DNA from: Arcobacter suis CECT 7833
Lineage (GTDB): Bacteria; Campylobacterota; Campylobacteria; Campylobacterales; Arcobacteraceae
Length of the DNA: 64,000 bases
Assembly: GCF_003544815.1 (NCBI RefSeq)
Contig: NZ_CP032100.1
Coordinates: 1,426,001 to 1,490,000, forward strand
Direction of reading: 5' to 3'
Every line of letters begins with the position of its first letter. Position 1 is the stretch's first letter. This document shows positions 10,644 to 19,152 of the stretch, in pieces. A program made the translations under genes and the position numbers. The notes beneath the pieces are model-generated. The model was not told where the DNA came from. It made no database searches and was given only the letters and a program-made list of their open reading frames with translations.

Positions 10644-11560
10644 TTTTTACACTTTGTTTCACAATAATTTATAGCAACACCTTCTCTTAAACCATCATCT
10701 AAAACTATTGATTCATTTTTTCCTAAAACTTCAAAAATCATTTTATAAATATAAATACCAACTTCAATAAAATCAACTCTACCACGACCTACTAACTTTA
10801 TAATATCTTCTTTTGAAGAATTTTTAAATATATTTAAACAATTTACCATATCTTCTAAATTAACAATTGTTCCATTTACAATATTTCTATCATAAGAAAA
10901 AAAATCTTGCCCTAATTTTATGGCAGCTATTGTTGTTGGTGTTCCAGCTGTTGCTACAAAACTATAATCTTTAAAATTTACATTTAAAGAATCTAAAAAA
11001 AGTTTTATTTCTAGCTTTTTATTTTCTAAATCATTTTTCAAATCATTATGATTCAAAAATTTTTGAGTCATAGTAACTATTCCAAAATCAAAACTATAAG
11101 CTTCATATTTTTCATTTGTATTTACTATTATTTCAGTAGAACCTCCGCCTATATCTAATAATACAAATTTTTCTGAATTGATTTTTTCTCTTTTTAATGC
11201 ATATTTCACAGCTAATAAAGTAAGCCTTGCTTCTTCATTTCCATCTATTATAGAAAATTCTGTTCCAACTTCATTTTTCAAATAAGCCAAAACTTCTTTA
11301 TTATTTGAAGCTTTTCGCATAGCAGCTGTTGTTACACAAATTGCATTTTTGGGATTATAATCAATAACTTCAATAGAGTGTGAAATTGCAGTTATAACTC
11401 GATGAATTGCTTCTTTTGAGATAATTCCACTATCAACTAAACCATCAGCCATACCAACAACTTCATTATATTCTGAAATAATTTTATGATTTTTACAATC
11501 ATATTTTAAAACACGAAACGAATTTGATCCTAAATCAATAGTTACGATTTCTTGATTCAT
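10640..11560 (-). CDS. ppx: Ppx/GppA family phosphatase (exopolyphosphatase / pppGpp hydrolase)
   Basis: A 306-residue ASKHA-fold phosphatase acting on polyphosphate or pppGpp. The two phosphate loops are clear: TIDLGSNSFR near residue 8 and LLDIGGGSTEI near residue 140. TAAMRKASN, a VATAGTPTTIAAI segment, and a C-terminal DDGLREGVAINY follow. It is the short form without the C-terminal HD domain of E. coli Ppx, as is usual in this phylum. Which substrate it prefers cannot be read from sequence. It is the last gene of a probable minus-strand operon (cyclase, pssA, ppx) and overlaps the end of the convergent flagellin-like gene by four bases. Confidence 0.88.
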   Translation of the reverse strand: MNQEIVTIDLGSNSFRVLKYDCKNHKIISEYNEVVGMADGLVDSGIISKEAIHRVITAISHSIEVIDYNPKNAICVTTAAMRKASNNKEVLAYLKNEVGTEFSIIDGNEEARLTLLAVKYALKREKINSEKFVLLDIGGGSTEIIVNTNEKYEAYSFDFGIVTMTQKFLNHNDLKNDLENKKLEIKLFLDSLNVNFKDYSFVATAGTPTTIAAIKLGQDFFSYDRNIVNGTIVNLEDMVNCLNIFKNSSKEDIIKLVGRGRVDFIEVGIYIYKMIFEVLGKNESIVLDDGLREGVAINYCETKCKN

Positions 11561-11568
11561 TTATTTTC

Positions 11569-12126
11569 TTATAAATGCGGAATTTTAATTTTTGAATTTA
11601 ATAAATAACCAATTAAAATCATCATTAATAAAACAAAAGTTTCTGATATAAATCCTGTTAAAAAGATCAAATAAACAACCCATAATAAAATAGCACCAAG
11701 AGGAGTTGGGATACCTGTAAAATATTTTTCCACTTTCCCTTCATCAGCATTTATATTAAATTGAATCAATCTTCTAAGACCTGAAATCACATAATAAACA
11801 AATGCAAAAATAATTAAAGGCATACTTAAAAATGGCTCTTTTGTATCAATAACTGCAAAAAATATAAACATGGCTGGAACAATTACAAATGATAAAAAAT
11901 CTGCAAAAGAATCAAGTTGAATTCCAAATTGTGTAGATAAATTGTATTTTCTAGCAATTTTCCCATCAACTATATCAAATCCACCTGCAAGCCATGCAAA
12001 AAGAGCTGCTGCAAAAAACTCATGGTGAGTTAAAAAATAAATTGCAAAAATTCCCGATGCAATATTAAAAAAAGTTACGATATTAGCTAAATTGAAATGA
12101 TTATGTTTATTAAACAAAAAACTCAT
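11569..12126 (-). CDS. pssA: CDP-diacylglycerol-serine O-phosphatidyltransferase
   Basis: An integral membrane enzyme joining CDP-diacylglycerol and serine to form phosphatidylserine, the precursor of phosphatidylethanolamine. The complete CDP-alcohol phosphotransferase signature is present (Asp51, Asp54-Gly55, Ala58-Arg59, Gly68, Asp72, Asp76), with about six hydrophobic helices and the YFTGIPTPLGA segment typical of the serine enzyme. At 185 residues it is short for the family (about 230-250), mainly at the C-terminus, but no frameshift is seen. Its ATG overlaps the stop codon of the upstream cyclase gene by four bases, so they are translationally coupled. Confidence 0.85.
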   Translation of the reverse strand: MSFLFNKHNHFNLANIVTFFNIASGIFAIYFLTHHEFFAAALFAWLAGGFDIVDGKIARKYNLSTQFGIQLDSFADFLSFVIVPAMFIFFAVIDTKEPFLSMPLIIFAFVYYVISGLRRLIQFNINADEGKVEKYFTGIPTPLGAILLWVVYLIFLTGFISETFVLLMMILIGYLLNSKIKIPHL

Positions 12127-13232
12127 TCTTTCCCTTTGTATATATGATATTGATTTCGACCATTTTCTTTTGATTTATACAAACATTCATCTGCTTGTTT
12201 ATAAAGTTTGTTTGCTGAAATATATGTATGTGGTTCATATATAATAGCTCCCATTGAAATTGAAACGATATCGAGTATTTTACTATTTTTATGCTCAATT
12301 TCTAGTTCTAAAATCTTATAATTTATCTCTTTTAGGCAATTTTCTAAACTATCTTCCGTAATATCAAACAAAACTATACCAAACTCTTCACCACCCAATC
12401 TAAAAACAAACTCATATTTTTTATCAAAATATTCTTTTAAAGTAGATGCTACTTTTTTTAGAGTAACATCACCCATATCATGACCATAAGTATCATTATA
12501 TTGTTTGAAATAATCAATATCTATCATAATAAATGCACATTTCCAATTATTTGCATTTGCAATAAAAGGCATATTATCAAAAATAGTATCAAAATATTTT
12601 CTATTATAAAGTTTCGTCATAGAATCAGTTATTGAATCAATTTTATATTTTTTATTCAGAACTGTAAGTTGTCTATCTTTTTTTATAATTTGAAATATGA
12701 TGTAAACAATAACTATAAATGATAAAAAAAGAATTATGACAATACTGTAAAACAAATATCTTTTCATATTTTCATAATCTTCAACAAATTTTTTTCTCTC
12801 TTTAAAAGCAACTTGTGTTTCATACTGAATTAAAAAATCAACTCTTACTAATATATTTTTAAATTTTTGTATATTACTTTCACTAAAAGTAGCATATATT
12901 TCTTCATTTATAGTATCAACAACCATTCTTTCATCTTTATTTTTAAATGATTGATTATAGTAATTCCACTCTTGAAGTATATTTTTTTTCTCTTCTTCAA
13001 TGAAACAAGGATGTTTATTTGTTTTGCAAGAAATTATTTTTTGATAATTATCTAAAATAATTTGGAGTTTTACAATTGGTATTAAATTTCCAAAATAAAT
13101 ATTATCAACCTGCTTTTTTAGGTTGTCTATTTGGGTATTGAATAGTAATGATGAGAAAATTAGAGTTGCTAAAACAGTACAAACTAAAATTATTAATTTA
13201 AGTGTAGTTGATTTCAAAAAATTATTTATCAT
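12123..13232 (-). CDS. Membrane-bound diguanylate cyclase (GGDEF)
   Basis: A 369-residue protein that should make c-di-GMP from two GTP. A membrane helix (about 10-32) and a second one (about 158-184) bracket a periplasmic, mostly helical sensor region containing two cysteines in CKTNKHPC. The cytoplasmic GGDEF domain (about 198-369) is intact: MIDIDYFKQYNDTYGHDMGD with Asp238, the signature GGEEF at 280-284, and the tail ADECLYKSKENGRN. There is no RxxD inhibitory site before the signature. It overlaps pssA by four bases and heads that operon. The signal sensed is unknown. Confidence 0.93.
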   Translation of the reverse strand: MINNFLKSTTLKLIILVCTVLATLIFSSLLFNTQIDNLKKQVDNIYFGNLIPIVKLQIILDNYQKIISCKTNKHPCFIEEEKKNILQEWNYYNQSFKNKDERMVVDTINEEIYATFSESNIQKFKNILVRVDFLIQYETQVAFKERKKFVEDYENMKRYLFYSIVIILFLSFIVIVYIIFQIIKKDRQLTVLNKKYKIDSITDSMTKLYNRKYFDTIFDNMPFIANANNWKCAFIMIDIDYFKQYNDTYGHDMGDVTLKKVASTLKEYFDKKYEFVFRLGGEEFGIVLFDITEDSLENCLKEINYKILELEIEHKNSKILDIVSISMGAIIYEPHTYISANKLYKQADECLYKSKENGRNQYHIYKGKE

Positions 13233-13338
13233 ATTGTTATACTATCAAAAATAATATTTAAATCAAGTAAAATACTTAATCTATTTTTCTATTGTTTTTC
13301 GTTACAATTTTAATATAAATAAAAAACTAGAAGAAATT

Positions 13339-13611
13339 ATGGAAATAAATAATTACAATCAAAGTTCAAGTACTATTTACAAAGATTTGGCAAATGAAAA
13401 ATCTCAATTAACTTCAATTGATAAAAATGGTAAATCAACATTTGAAAAAAATGATACTGTTGAGAGTTCAAATAATAAAAACACTCAAAGAGATGAAGAA
13501 TCTAAAAAAATTGAAAATACGGTTTCTTCAACACCTAGTTTAAGTAATGCAAAAGAAGAACTATCTAAAAATGGAAATTTAAATAAGCTTTTTTTACAAA
13601 ATTTAATGTAA
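13339..13611 (+). CDS. Small hydrophilic protein, unknown function
   Basis: A 90-residue low-complexity protein rich in Ser, Asn, Lys and Glu, predicted to be disordered apart from a C-terminal helix ending LNKLFLQNLM. I do not recognise it. It lies 10 bases upstream of, and in the same direction as, the next small gene with a flagellar hook/rod-like C-terminus, so the pair is probably one transcript. A role linked to flagellar assembly is a guess from that partner. Confidence 0.5.
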   Translation: MEINNYNQSSSTIYKDLANEKSQLTSIDKNGKSTFEKNDTVESSNNKNTQRDEESKKIENTVSSTPSLSNAKEELSKNGNLNKLFLQNLM

Positions 13612-13621
13612 GGAGTTAATT

Positions 13622-13861
13622 ATGACTATTGATAATAATCTAAATGCAATGATTGCTTCAGAACTACAAGTAAGCCAAATGGCTTCAAATATAGCTCAAG
13701 TATCAAATAGCATTGGCGATCCACAACTACAGGAAGTTACAGCTGATTTAATAGATTCTATTGTAGGACAAATTCCAGAAGTAATTTCATATCAAGCGAA
13801 TGCTCAAAGTATAGAAACACAAAATGCAGTTTCTGATATGCTTTTAAATATCAAAGCTTAA
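13622..13861 (+). CDS. Small protein with flagellar hook/rod-like C-terminus
   Basis: A 79-residue protein preceded by AAGGAG. The N-terminal MIASELQVSQMASNIAQVSNSI and the C-terminal SYQANAQSIETQNAVSDMLLNI resemble the two terminal helices of flagellar axial proteins, whose C-terminus reads AYQANSK...TxDEMLQTLINL in the FlgE/FlgG family. The large central domain of those proteins is absent. It could be a minimal axial or cap-like component, or a domesticated remnant. It is probably co-transcribed with the 90-residue gene and ends in a strong terminator. Confidence 0.6.
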   Translation: MTIDNNLNAMIASELQVSQMASNIAQVSNSIGDPQLQEVTADLIDSIVGQIPEVISYQANAQSIETQNAVSDMLLNIKA

Positions 13862-13896
13862 ATACATAAAAACTATTTATTCGTTTTTATGTATTT
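13860..13896 (+). terminator. Bidirectional terminator
   Basis: A 14-bp perfect stem (13860-13873 with 13883-13896) and 9-base loop start at the stop codon of the small flagellar-like gene. The stem also covers the last codons of the convergent DUF523 gene. Confidence 0.8.
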
Positions 13897-14367
13897 TACT
13901 AACTCTTGAAGTTGATTTTCATTAAAAACTTCTATTTCATTTTCTTTTAAAAGTTTTACTGTTAAACCTTGAGAATCAATCAAATTATTTGAAAATGTTC
14001 CATCATATATTTTTAGATTTCCACAAGATGGGGAATTTGCTTTCATTAAAGCTACTTTTATATTCTCTTCTTTACATAAATCAAGGGCTTTTTTTGCTCC
14101 TAAAAGAAAATTTATAGTTACATCTTCAGCATTTTGATTTTCTACAATAAATGGTTTATCTCTTTTTACTATTTCAGCAGGAACTCTAGGAACTCCTAAT
14201 CCTCCTGCAACTTCTGGACAAAAAGAATAAATTTCATTATCACATAAAATATCCATAAATAACTCTTTTAATGAAAATGAAAATTTTGGATTTAAAGCTA
14301 TTGAAGAGTTCGTCCCATCATATTTGACATCTTCACCTAATAAACAAGAAGATACTAATATCTTCAT
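13873..14367 (-). CDS. DUF523 family protein (YbbK-like)
   Basis: A 164-residue protein of the DUF523 family, function not established. Conserved features are the N-terminal SSCLLG, KYDGT, the FCPEVAGGLGVPR block and a SPSCG motif near residue 111, giving several conserved cysteines that suggest metal or sulfur chemistry. Its start overlaps the stop of the TtcA-like gene by four bases, so the two are translationally coupled. A link between this protein and tRNA thiolation is suggested only by that coupling. Confidence 0.85.
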   Translation of the reverse strand: MKILVSSCLLGEDVKYDGTNSSIALNPKFSFSLKELFMDILCDNEIYSFCPEVAGGLGVPRVPAEIVKRDKPFIVENQNAEDVTINFLLGAKKALDLCKEENIKVALMKANSPSCGNLKIYDGTFSNNLIDSQGLTVKLLKENEIEVFNENQLQELVKYIKTNK

Positions 14368-15149
14368 ATTATTTCATCTTCCAATGAACTATCTACTCTA
14401 TTTAAATCTTCTTTATTAAAAAATGTTGATAATTGAATATTACTAAAAGCTGCTTTCATAGATACAAATATTTGTGGATTATCTGCTTCTAATTTTGCGA
14501 GTAATTCTTTTGTTGTTGCTCTTGCATGTGGCATTTTTACATCAAATCGTAAACCGGGACAAGCTTCATCACCAATTACATTAATTTCATTTGTATTTGC
14601 AAATGCTCGTAATTGTCTCTCTCTACAAAAAATAAGTGGACGAATGACTTCTAAACCATTTTCTGCTGTATATTTTGGAGGCATAGAACGCATAGTTCCA
14701 TTATAAAAGAAGTTCATAAAGAATGACTCCATAGCATCATCTAAGTGATGTCCAAGTGCAATTTTATTGTATCCTTGTTCTTGTGCTGTTGAATATAAAT
14801 ATCCTCTTCTCATTCTTGAAAAAAATGAACAAAAAGATGAATTTTTTCTGATTTTTTCTCCAGCAAGCTCAAAAATTTGAGTATCAATAATTTCATGTTC
14901 AATTCCATGTTCTTTGCAATGATTACTCAAAAATTCAACTTGTTCACCCATTCCATAAGTTACAGTTACTGCTTTAAATTCAAAATTATATGGGGCTACT
15001 TTTTTTATTCTATTTAATGTATGTATTAATGTTAAAGAGTCTTTTCCACCTGAAAATCCTACTAATATTCTATCGCCTTCTTTTATTAATCCATATTCTG
15101 CATTAGTTTTTCCAACTATTGTAGAAATCTTTTTACTTAATTCAACCAA
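14364..15149 (-). CDS. ttcA: TtcA-like PP-loop ATPase (tRNA thiolation family) with incomplete cysteine motif
   Basis: An N-type ATP pyrophosphatase with the PP-loop GFSGGKDSL (about residues 31-39), SRMRRG, LGHHLDDAMESFFMN and a PLIFCRE segment, matching TtcA, which thiolates C32 of tRNA. In E. coli TtcA a [4Fe-4S] cluster is held by a CxxC pair plus one downstream Cys. Here the first Cys is present (Cys107) but the position of the second is Phe110 (C-S-F-F), while EACPG near residue 198 could supply the downstream one. Either another ligand is used or this is a TtcA-like subfamily with a different mechanism. It is coupled to the DUF523 gene. Confidence 0.78.
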   Translation of the reverse strand: MVELSKKISTIVGKTNAEYGLIKEGDRILVGFSGGKDSLTLIHTLNRIKKVAPYNFEFKAVTVTYGMGEQVEFLSNHCKEHGIEHEIIDTQIFELAGEKIRKNSSFCSFFSRMRRGYLYSTAQEQGYNKIALGHHLDDAMESFFMNFFYNGTMRSMPPKYTAENGLEVIRPLIFCRERQLRAFANTNEINVIGDEACPGLRFDVKMPHARATTKELLAKLEADNPQIFVSMKAAFSNIQLSTFFNKEDLNRVDSSLEDEII

Positions 15150-15289
15150 TATATTATTCCTGTAAATTTTTTCGTGATTATAGCAAAAAAGTTCTCAAAA
15201 AGCTTTTTACAATAACTTTAAAGCTTTTTTCATGTATAGTTAAAAATATATAAATAATCTTTTTTTACCCTATTTTTAGATAAAACATA

Positions 15290-15295
15290 TATAAT
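15290..15295 (+). promoter_or_regulatory. -10 box (TATAAT) before the small gene at 15323
   Basis: TATAAT lies 27 bases before the ATG at 15323 in an otherwise featureless AT-rich gap between two divergent genes. Confidence 0.45.
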
Positions 15296-15322
15296 TTCAT
15301 AAATAATACATAAAGACTCAAA

Positions 15323-15526
15323 ATGACCCTAGAAGAAGAAAAAGAACTAAGACAAAAAATCGCTGATACAATTTTACCACTTGCAATGAATATGACAGAA
15401 GATCAAATTAGAAGTACTATAATAGCAGTTGAAAAAGATACTAAAGATCTTCAAGAAGGTTTTGGAGCCATGCTTTTTGAACAAATAATGGTTCAAAAAA
15501 GCAACAGATTAAGAAGAAATATTTAA
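15323..15526 (+). CDS. Small conserved-type protein, unknown function
   Basis: A 67-residue, mostly helical, charged protein (TLEEEKELRQKIADTILP at the start, a basic tail NRLRRNI). No membrane segment, cysteine or known motif. It lies 53 bases upstream of moeA in the same direction and could share its promoter. The predicted -10 box and normal codon use favour a real gene; function unknown. Confidence 0.55.
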   Translation: MTLEEEKELRQKIADTILPLAMNMTEDQIRSTIIAVEKDTKDLQEGFGAMLFEQIMVQKSNRLRRNI

Positions 15527-15579
15527 TCAAACCTAATAAGTAAATACTCAATAAAAAATAAAACTGAAAGGTACTTATA

Positions 15580-16800
15580 ATGAGAAATTTTATAAGTTAT
15601 GATGAATCAATTGATATATTAAATAATTTAAATATATCAAAATTTCCAACTGAAAAGCTTTTTATTACAAATGCAATAGGAAAAGTAGTTGCAAATGATG
15701 TAATAGCAAATCATAATAATCCAGAATTTCCAACATCTGCAATGGATGGTTATGCTATTAAGTTTGAAGATATAAAAAATGAAAATATAAAAATTATTGC
15801 AAAAAATCCTGCTGGAAGTATTGTTGAAAAAGAAGTTACAACAAACACTTGTATAAAAACTTTTACAGGTTCCTTGATGCCAAAAGGAAGTGATACTTTA
15901 GTTCCCATTGAAAATGTTGAAGTAAATGAAAATAAAATAAAAATAATCAAAGAAGTACCTTTTGCCTTTGCTGTTAGAAATATAGGTGAAAACTATAAAA
16001 AAGATGAAGTTCTAATTAAAAAAGGAACAGTTATTGGATTTGCAGAAGTTGGAGTATTGGCTTCACTTAATATTTCACAAATTGAAGTAATTATTAATCC
16101 AACTGTTGCCATTGCAAGTACAGGAAGTGAAGTTTTAGATTTAGGTGAAACTCAAACAAATGATTCACAAATTAGAAGTTCAAATCATTTAACTTTAGAA
16201 GTATTATTTAAAAGTAATGGTGCAAATACGATTCAAATGGGTGTAGTAAAAGATGATATGGATTCAATTACAAACTTACTTGAAACTGCTTTATTAAAAG
16301 CTGACATTGTTGTAACAACAGGTGGCGTAAGTGTGGGAGATTATGATTTTGTTCAAGATGTAATAAAAGATAAATTAAAAGCAAAAGTTTTATTTCATGG
16401 TGTTAATATAAAACCAGGAATGCATCTTTTGATTGCTCTAAAAGATAATAAGATTATTGTTGCACTTCCTGGATTTGCTTATTCTTCTACTGTTTGTGCA
16501 ATACTTTATGTTTTACCTTTAATTTATAGATTTAGAAATTCAAATGAAAAACTTCCTATTGTAAAAGCCAAAATAAATGGAAATTTTCAACAACCCTACT
16601 CTAAAACAGTTTTTACAGCTTGTAATGTAAATTATATAAATGGTGAATATCAAATAGATTTTGATGGAAAGAAAATGGGAACAAGTGCAATTCTTACAAA
16701 TATGCTTGAAAGTCCCGCTTTATTAATACAAAAAGAGAATAGTGAAAATATAAAATCTGGTGATTTAGTAGATATTTTGCTTTTAAATAATATAAAATAG
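15580..16800 (+). CDS. moeA: Molybdopterin molybdotransferase MoeA
   Basis: Inserts molybdate into adenylylated molybdopterin, the last step of molybdenum cofactor synthesis. The 406-residue length is normal. Domain order is visible: N-terminal PTSAMDGYAIKFEDI, the FTGSLMPKGSDTLVPIENV block, the MoCF-binding (MogA-like) domain with ASTGSEV, TTGGVSVGDYDFV and a KPGMHL segment, and a C-terminal beta domain. Preceded by AAAGG. The next gene starts immediately after its stop codon. Confidence 0.95.
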   Translation: MRNFISYDESIDILNNLNISKFPTEKLFITNAIGKVVANDVIANHNNPEFPTSAMDGYAIKFEDIKNENIKIIAKNPAGSIVEKEVTTNTCIKTFTGSLMPKGSDTLVPIENVEVNENKIKIIKEVPFAFAVRNIGENYKKDEVLIKKGTVIGFAEVGVLASLNISQIEVIINPTVAIASTGSEVLDLGETQTNDSQIRSSNHLTLEVLFKSNGANTIQMGVVKDDMDSITNLLETALLKADIVVTTGGVSVGDYDFVQDVIKDKLKAKVLFHGVNIKPGMHLLIALKDNKIIVALPGFAYSSTVCAILYVLPLIYRFRNSNEKLPIVKAKINGNFQQPYSKTVFTACNVNYINGEYQIDFDGKKMGTSAILTNMLESPALLIQKENSENIKSGDLVDILLLNNIK

Positions 16801-17691
16801 ATGAATAAAAACTTATTTCATATTCTGATGGTTTTTGCCATGATATTTTGGGGAGCTTCTTGGATTAGCACCAAAGTTCTTACAAATTATGTAAATGAAT
16901 ATGAATTAGTATTTCTTCGAATGGGAATTTGTTTTATATCTATGTTTCCTCTAATCTATTTTTTTAAACTTTCATTTAAATTTGATTTAAAATCTTTTAT
17001 CTTTATTTTAATTGCTTCAGTGATTTTAACCCTTTATAGTATCTTTATGTTTTTGGGTGTTCAACATGGAACTGGAAGTTTTGGTGGAGCTTTAGTAACT
17101 ACTTTAATTCCAATAATAACATTTATACTAATTGCTTTATTGAATAAAAAAACTATTAGTTTAAAACACTCTTTTACCCTAGTTCTTGGTGCTTTTGGGG
17201 TTTTAAATATGCTTAATGTTTGGAATTTTAATCTAAATGAGATATTTTCAAAAGATAATACATACTTTTTATTAGCCGCTTTTTTATGGTCAATTTTGAC
17301 AATAATCACATCAAAAGCTACAAAAATAAATGCTTTTGTTTTCACTTTTTATACTTATATCATTTCAAGTTTTACGCTTTTTGTTTTTTTTGTAGATGGA
17401 AACATTTTCCATAAAATCGTAGATTTTGATTTTATTTTTTGGTTTAATATGTTTGTTATTACTATTTTAAGTACAACTTTTGCCACTTCTATTTATTTTA
17501 TTGGAGCTACAAAACTTGGTGCAAAAGAGGTTTCATCTTATATCTTTTTAGTTCCAGCATCTGCACTTACTATTGGGGCTATATTTTTAGGAGAAAAGAT
17601 TACTTACAATACAATCATAGGAACTATTTTTACAATAATTGCTATTTATATTTTAAATAATCTAAATCTTTTTAAGTTCTTAAAAAAATAA
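16801..17691 (+). CDS. EamA/DMT-family transporter
   Basis: A 296-residue inner-membrane protein with about ten hydrophobic helices in two EamA repeats (about 8-140 and 152-290). The start has WGASWISTKV, typical of the drug/metabolite transporter superfamily, and the second repeat ends with FLGEKITYNTIIGTIFTIIAIY. The substrate cannot be inferred; many relatives export amino acids or metabolites. The ATG directly follows the moeA stop codon with no gap, so it is expressed with moeA. It converges on rmuC. Confidence 0.88.
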   Translation: MNKNLFHILMVFAMIFWGASWISTKVLTNYVNEYELVFLRMGICFISMFPLIYFFKLSFKFDLKSFIFILIASVILTLYSIFMFLGVQHGTGSFGGALVTTLIPIITFILIALLNKKTISLKHSFTLVLGAFGVLNMLNVWNFNLNEIFSKDNTYFLLAAFLWSILTIITSKATKINAFVFTFYTYIISSFTLFVFFVDGNIFHKIVDFDFIFWFNMFVITILSTTFATSIYFIGATKLGAKEVSSYIFLVPASALTIGAIFLGEKITYNTIIGTIFTIIAIYILNNLNLFKFLKK

Positions 17692-17697
17692 GCTATT

Positions 17698-19152
17698 TTA
17701 GTCTTCAATTAATGCTGATTTAGTATTAATTTGTTTTTTAGGTTTTACACCTAAATCCAAAAACTCTTCAGCTCTTCTAATCAAATTTGCATTTCCAGTG
17801 CTTAATTTATTCATAGCACTATCATAAGATTTTTGAGTTCTATTTAGATTTACGCCAATATCTTCTATATCTGCCACAAAACCAGCGAATTTATCATATA
17901 AATCAGCTGCTTTTTTTGAAATCAACTGAGCATTTTCATTTTGGTGTTCATTTCTCCAAATATTTTCTATTGTTCTTAATGTCACATATAAAGTTGATGG
18001 TGAAACTAACATGATATTGTGTTCAAAAGCTGTTTTAAATAACATATCATCATTTGAAGTTGCAAGAATAAAAGCTCCCTCAATAGGAATAAATAACAGA
18101 ACAAAATCAAGTGTACTAACTCCCTCTAAAGCTTCATATTTTTTAGAACTTAAACCTTTAATATGTGAAGTTACTGATTTAATTAAATCCTTACAAGCAT
18201 TCTCTTTGTGTTGTTTATCATCTGTTTTACAATAAGCTAAATAGGCATTTAAAGATACTTTTGAGTCAATGATAATATCTTTTTTAGATGGTAAATGAAC
18301 TATTACATCAGGTTTTAATCGTTTTCCCTCTTCATCATTAAATGAACCTTGAACTGTGTACTCTTTTCCTTCTCTTAGCCCCGTTTGCTCTAAGATAGAA
18401 GATAAAATCATTTCTCCCCAATCACCTTGAGTTTTATTTTGACCCTTTAGAGCTTTTGTTAAATTTATAGCATCTGTTGCTATTTGATTATTTAAATCTT
18501 TTAGGTTTTTAATTTCAGTTAATAAAGTTGTTCTTTGTATTGTTTCTTCATTGTAAATCTCATTTACTCTTTTTCCAAAAGAGTCTAATTGGTCTTTAAA
18601 TGAAGTCAAAACTTGGGTTAAATTTACATTTGATTTTTTTTGATTTTCTTCAAAAAGTTTATTTGCAACATTTTCAAATTCTATTTTCATTTGTTGTCGC
18701 GATTCTTCTAAAAGAGCTATTTTTTCATTAAAATTTGACTCTTTTATTTGAAACTCTCTTAAAAGTTGTTGTTCTTTATTTTCTGAAAGCTTTGTTAGAT
18801 TTGATAATTTTAGCTCATAAGTATTAACCGTATTATCCATAATTTGAGCAGAATGTCTTTCCATTAATTTTAGTTTATCTTCAAAACTTTCTTTTATTAA
18901 TTTTTTCTCTTCTTCAAGTTTTCTATTTGTTGTATTAAGATTAGTTATTTGTCCTTCGTAAGAACTATGATTAAACTCAATTTTTTCATTTAAAGCTCTT
19001 AATTTTAATAAAGCTTCATCTTGCAAACTTTGTAATTGATTTTCATATTTCTGTCTAGAAAAATGTAGAACAATTAATAAACCCGATAAAATAGCTATTA
19101 ATGCAATAATTAAAATTAAATAATTAACTTCTATAACGCCTTCACTCAACAT
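17698..19152 (-). CDS. rmuC: DNA recombination protein RmuC
   Basis: A 484-residue RmuC-family protein, thought to limit inversions at short inverted repeats and to have a nuclease-like fold. An N-terminal membrane anchor (about 10-30) is followed by a long coiled coil (about 35-190) and the RmuC domain (about 195-460) with TQGDWGEMILSSIL, EGKRLKPDVIVHLP, IIDSKVSLNAY and FIPIEGAF. The PD-(D/E)XK-like Asp/Lys cluster (KPDV, DSKV) is intact. It overlaps the upstream M48 peptidase gene by 11 bases, so the two are co-translated. Confidence 0.93.
   Translation of the reverse strand: MLSEGVIEVNYLILIIALIAILSGLLIVLHFSRQKYENQLQSLQDEALLKLRALNEKIEFNHSSYEGQITNLNTTNRKLEEEKKLIKESFEDKLKLMERHSAQIMDNTVNTYELKLSNLTKLSENKEQQLLREFQIKESNFNEKIALLEESRQQMKIEFENVANKLFEENQKKSNVNLTQVLTSFKDQLDSFGKRVNEIYNEETIQRTTLLTEIKNLKDLNNQIATDAINLTKALKGQNKTQGDWGEMILSSILEQTGLREGKEYTVQGSFNDEEGKRLKPDVIVHLPSKKDIIIDSKVSLNAYLAYCKTDDKQHKENACKDLIKSVTSHIKGLSSKKYEALEGVSTLDFVLLFIPIEGAFILATSNDDMLFKTAFEHNIMLVSPSTLYVTLRTIENIWRNEHQNENAQLISKKAADLYDKFAGFVADIEDIGVNLNRTQKSYDSAMNKLSTGNANLIRRAEEFLDLGVKPKKQINTKSALIED

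Noticed and set aside
15185-15235. AAGCTTTTT-type short repeats in the gap before the 67-residue gene
   Set aside because: Short A/T-rich palindromes are expected at this base composition; no stable stem with a T-run for either flanking gene.
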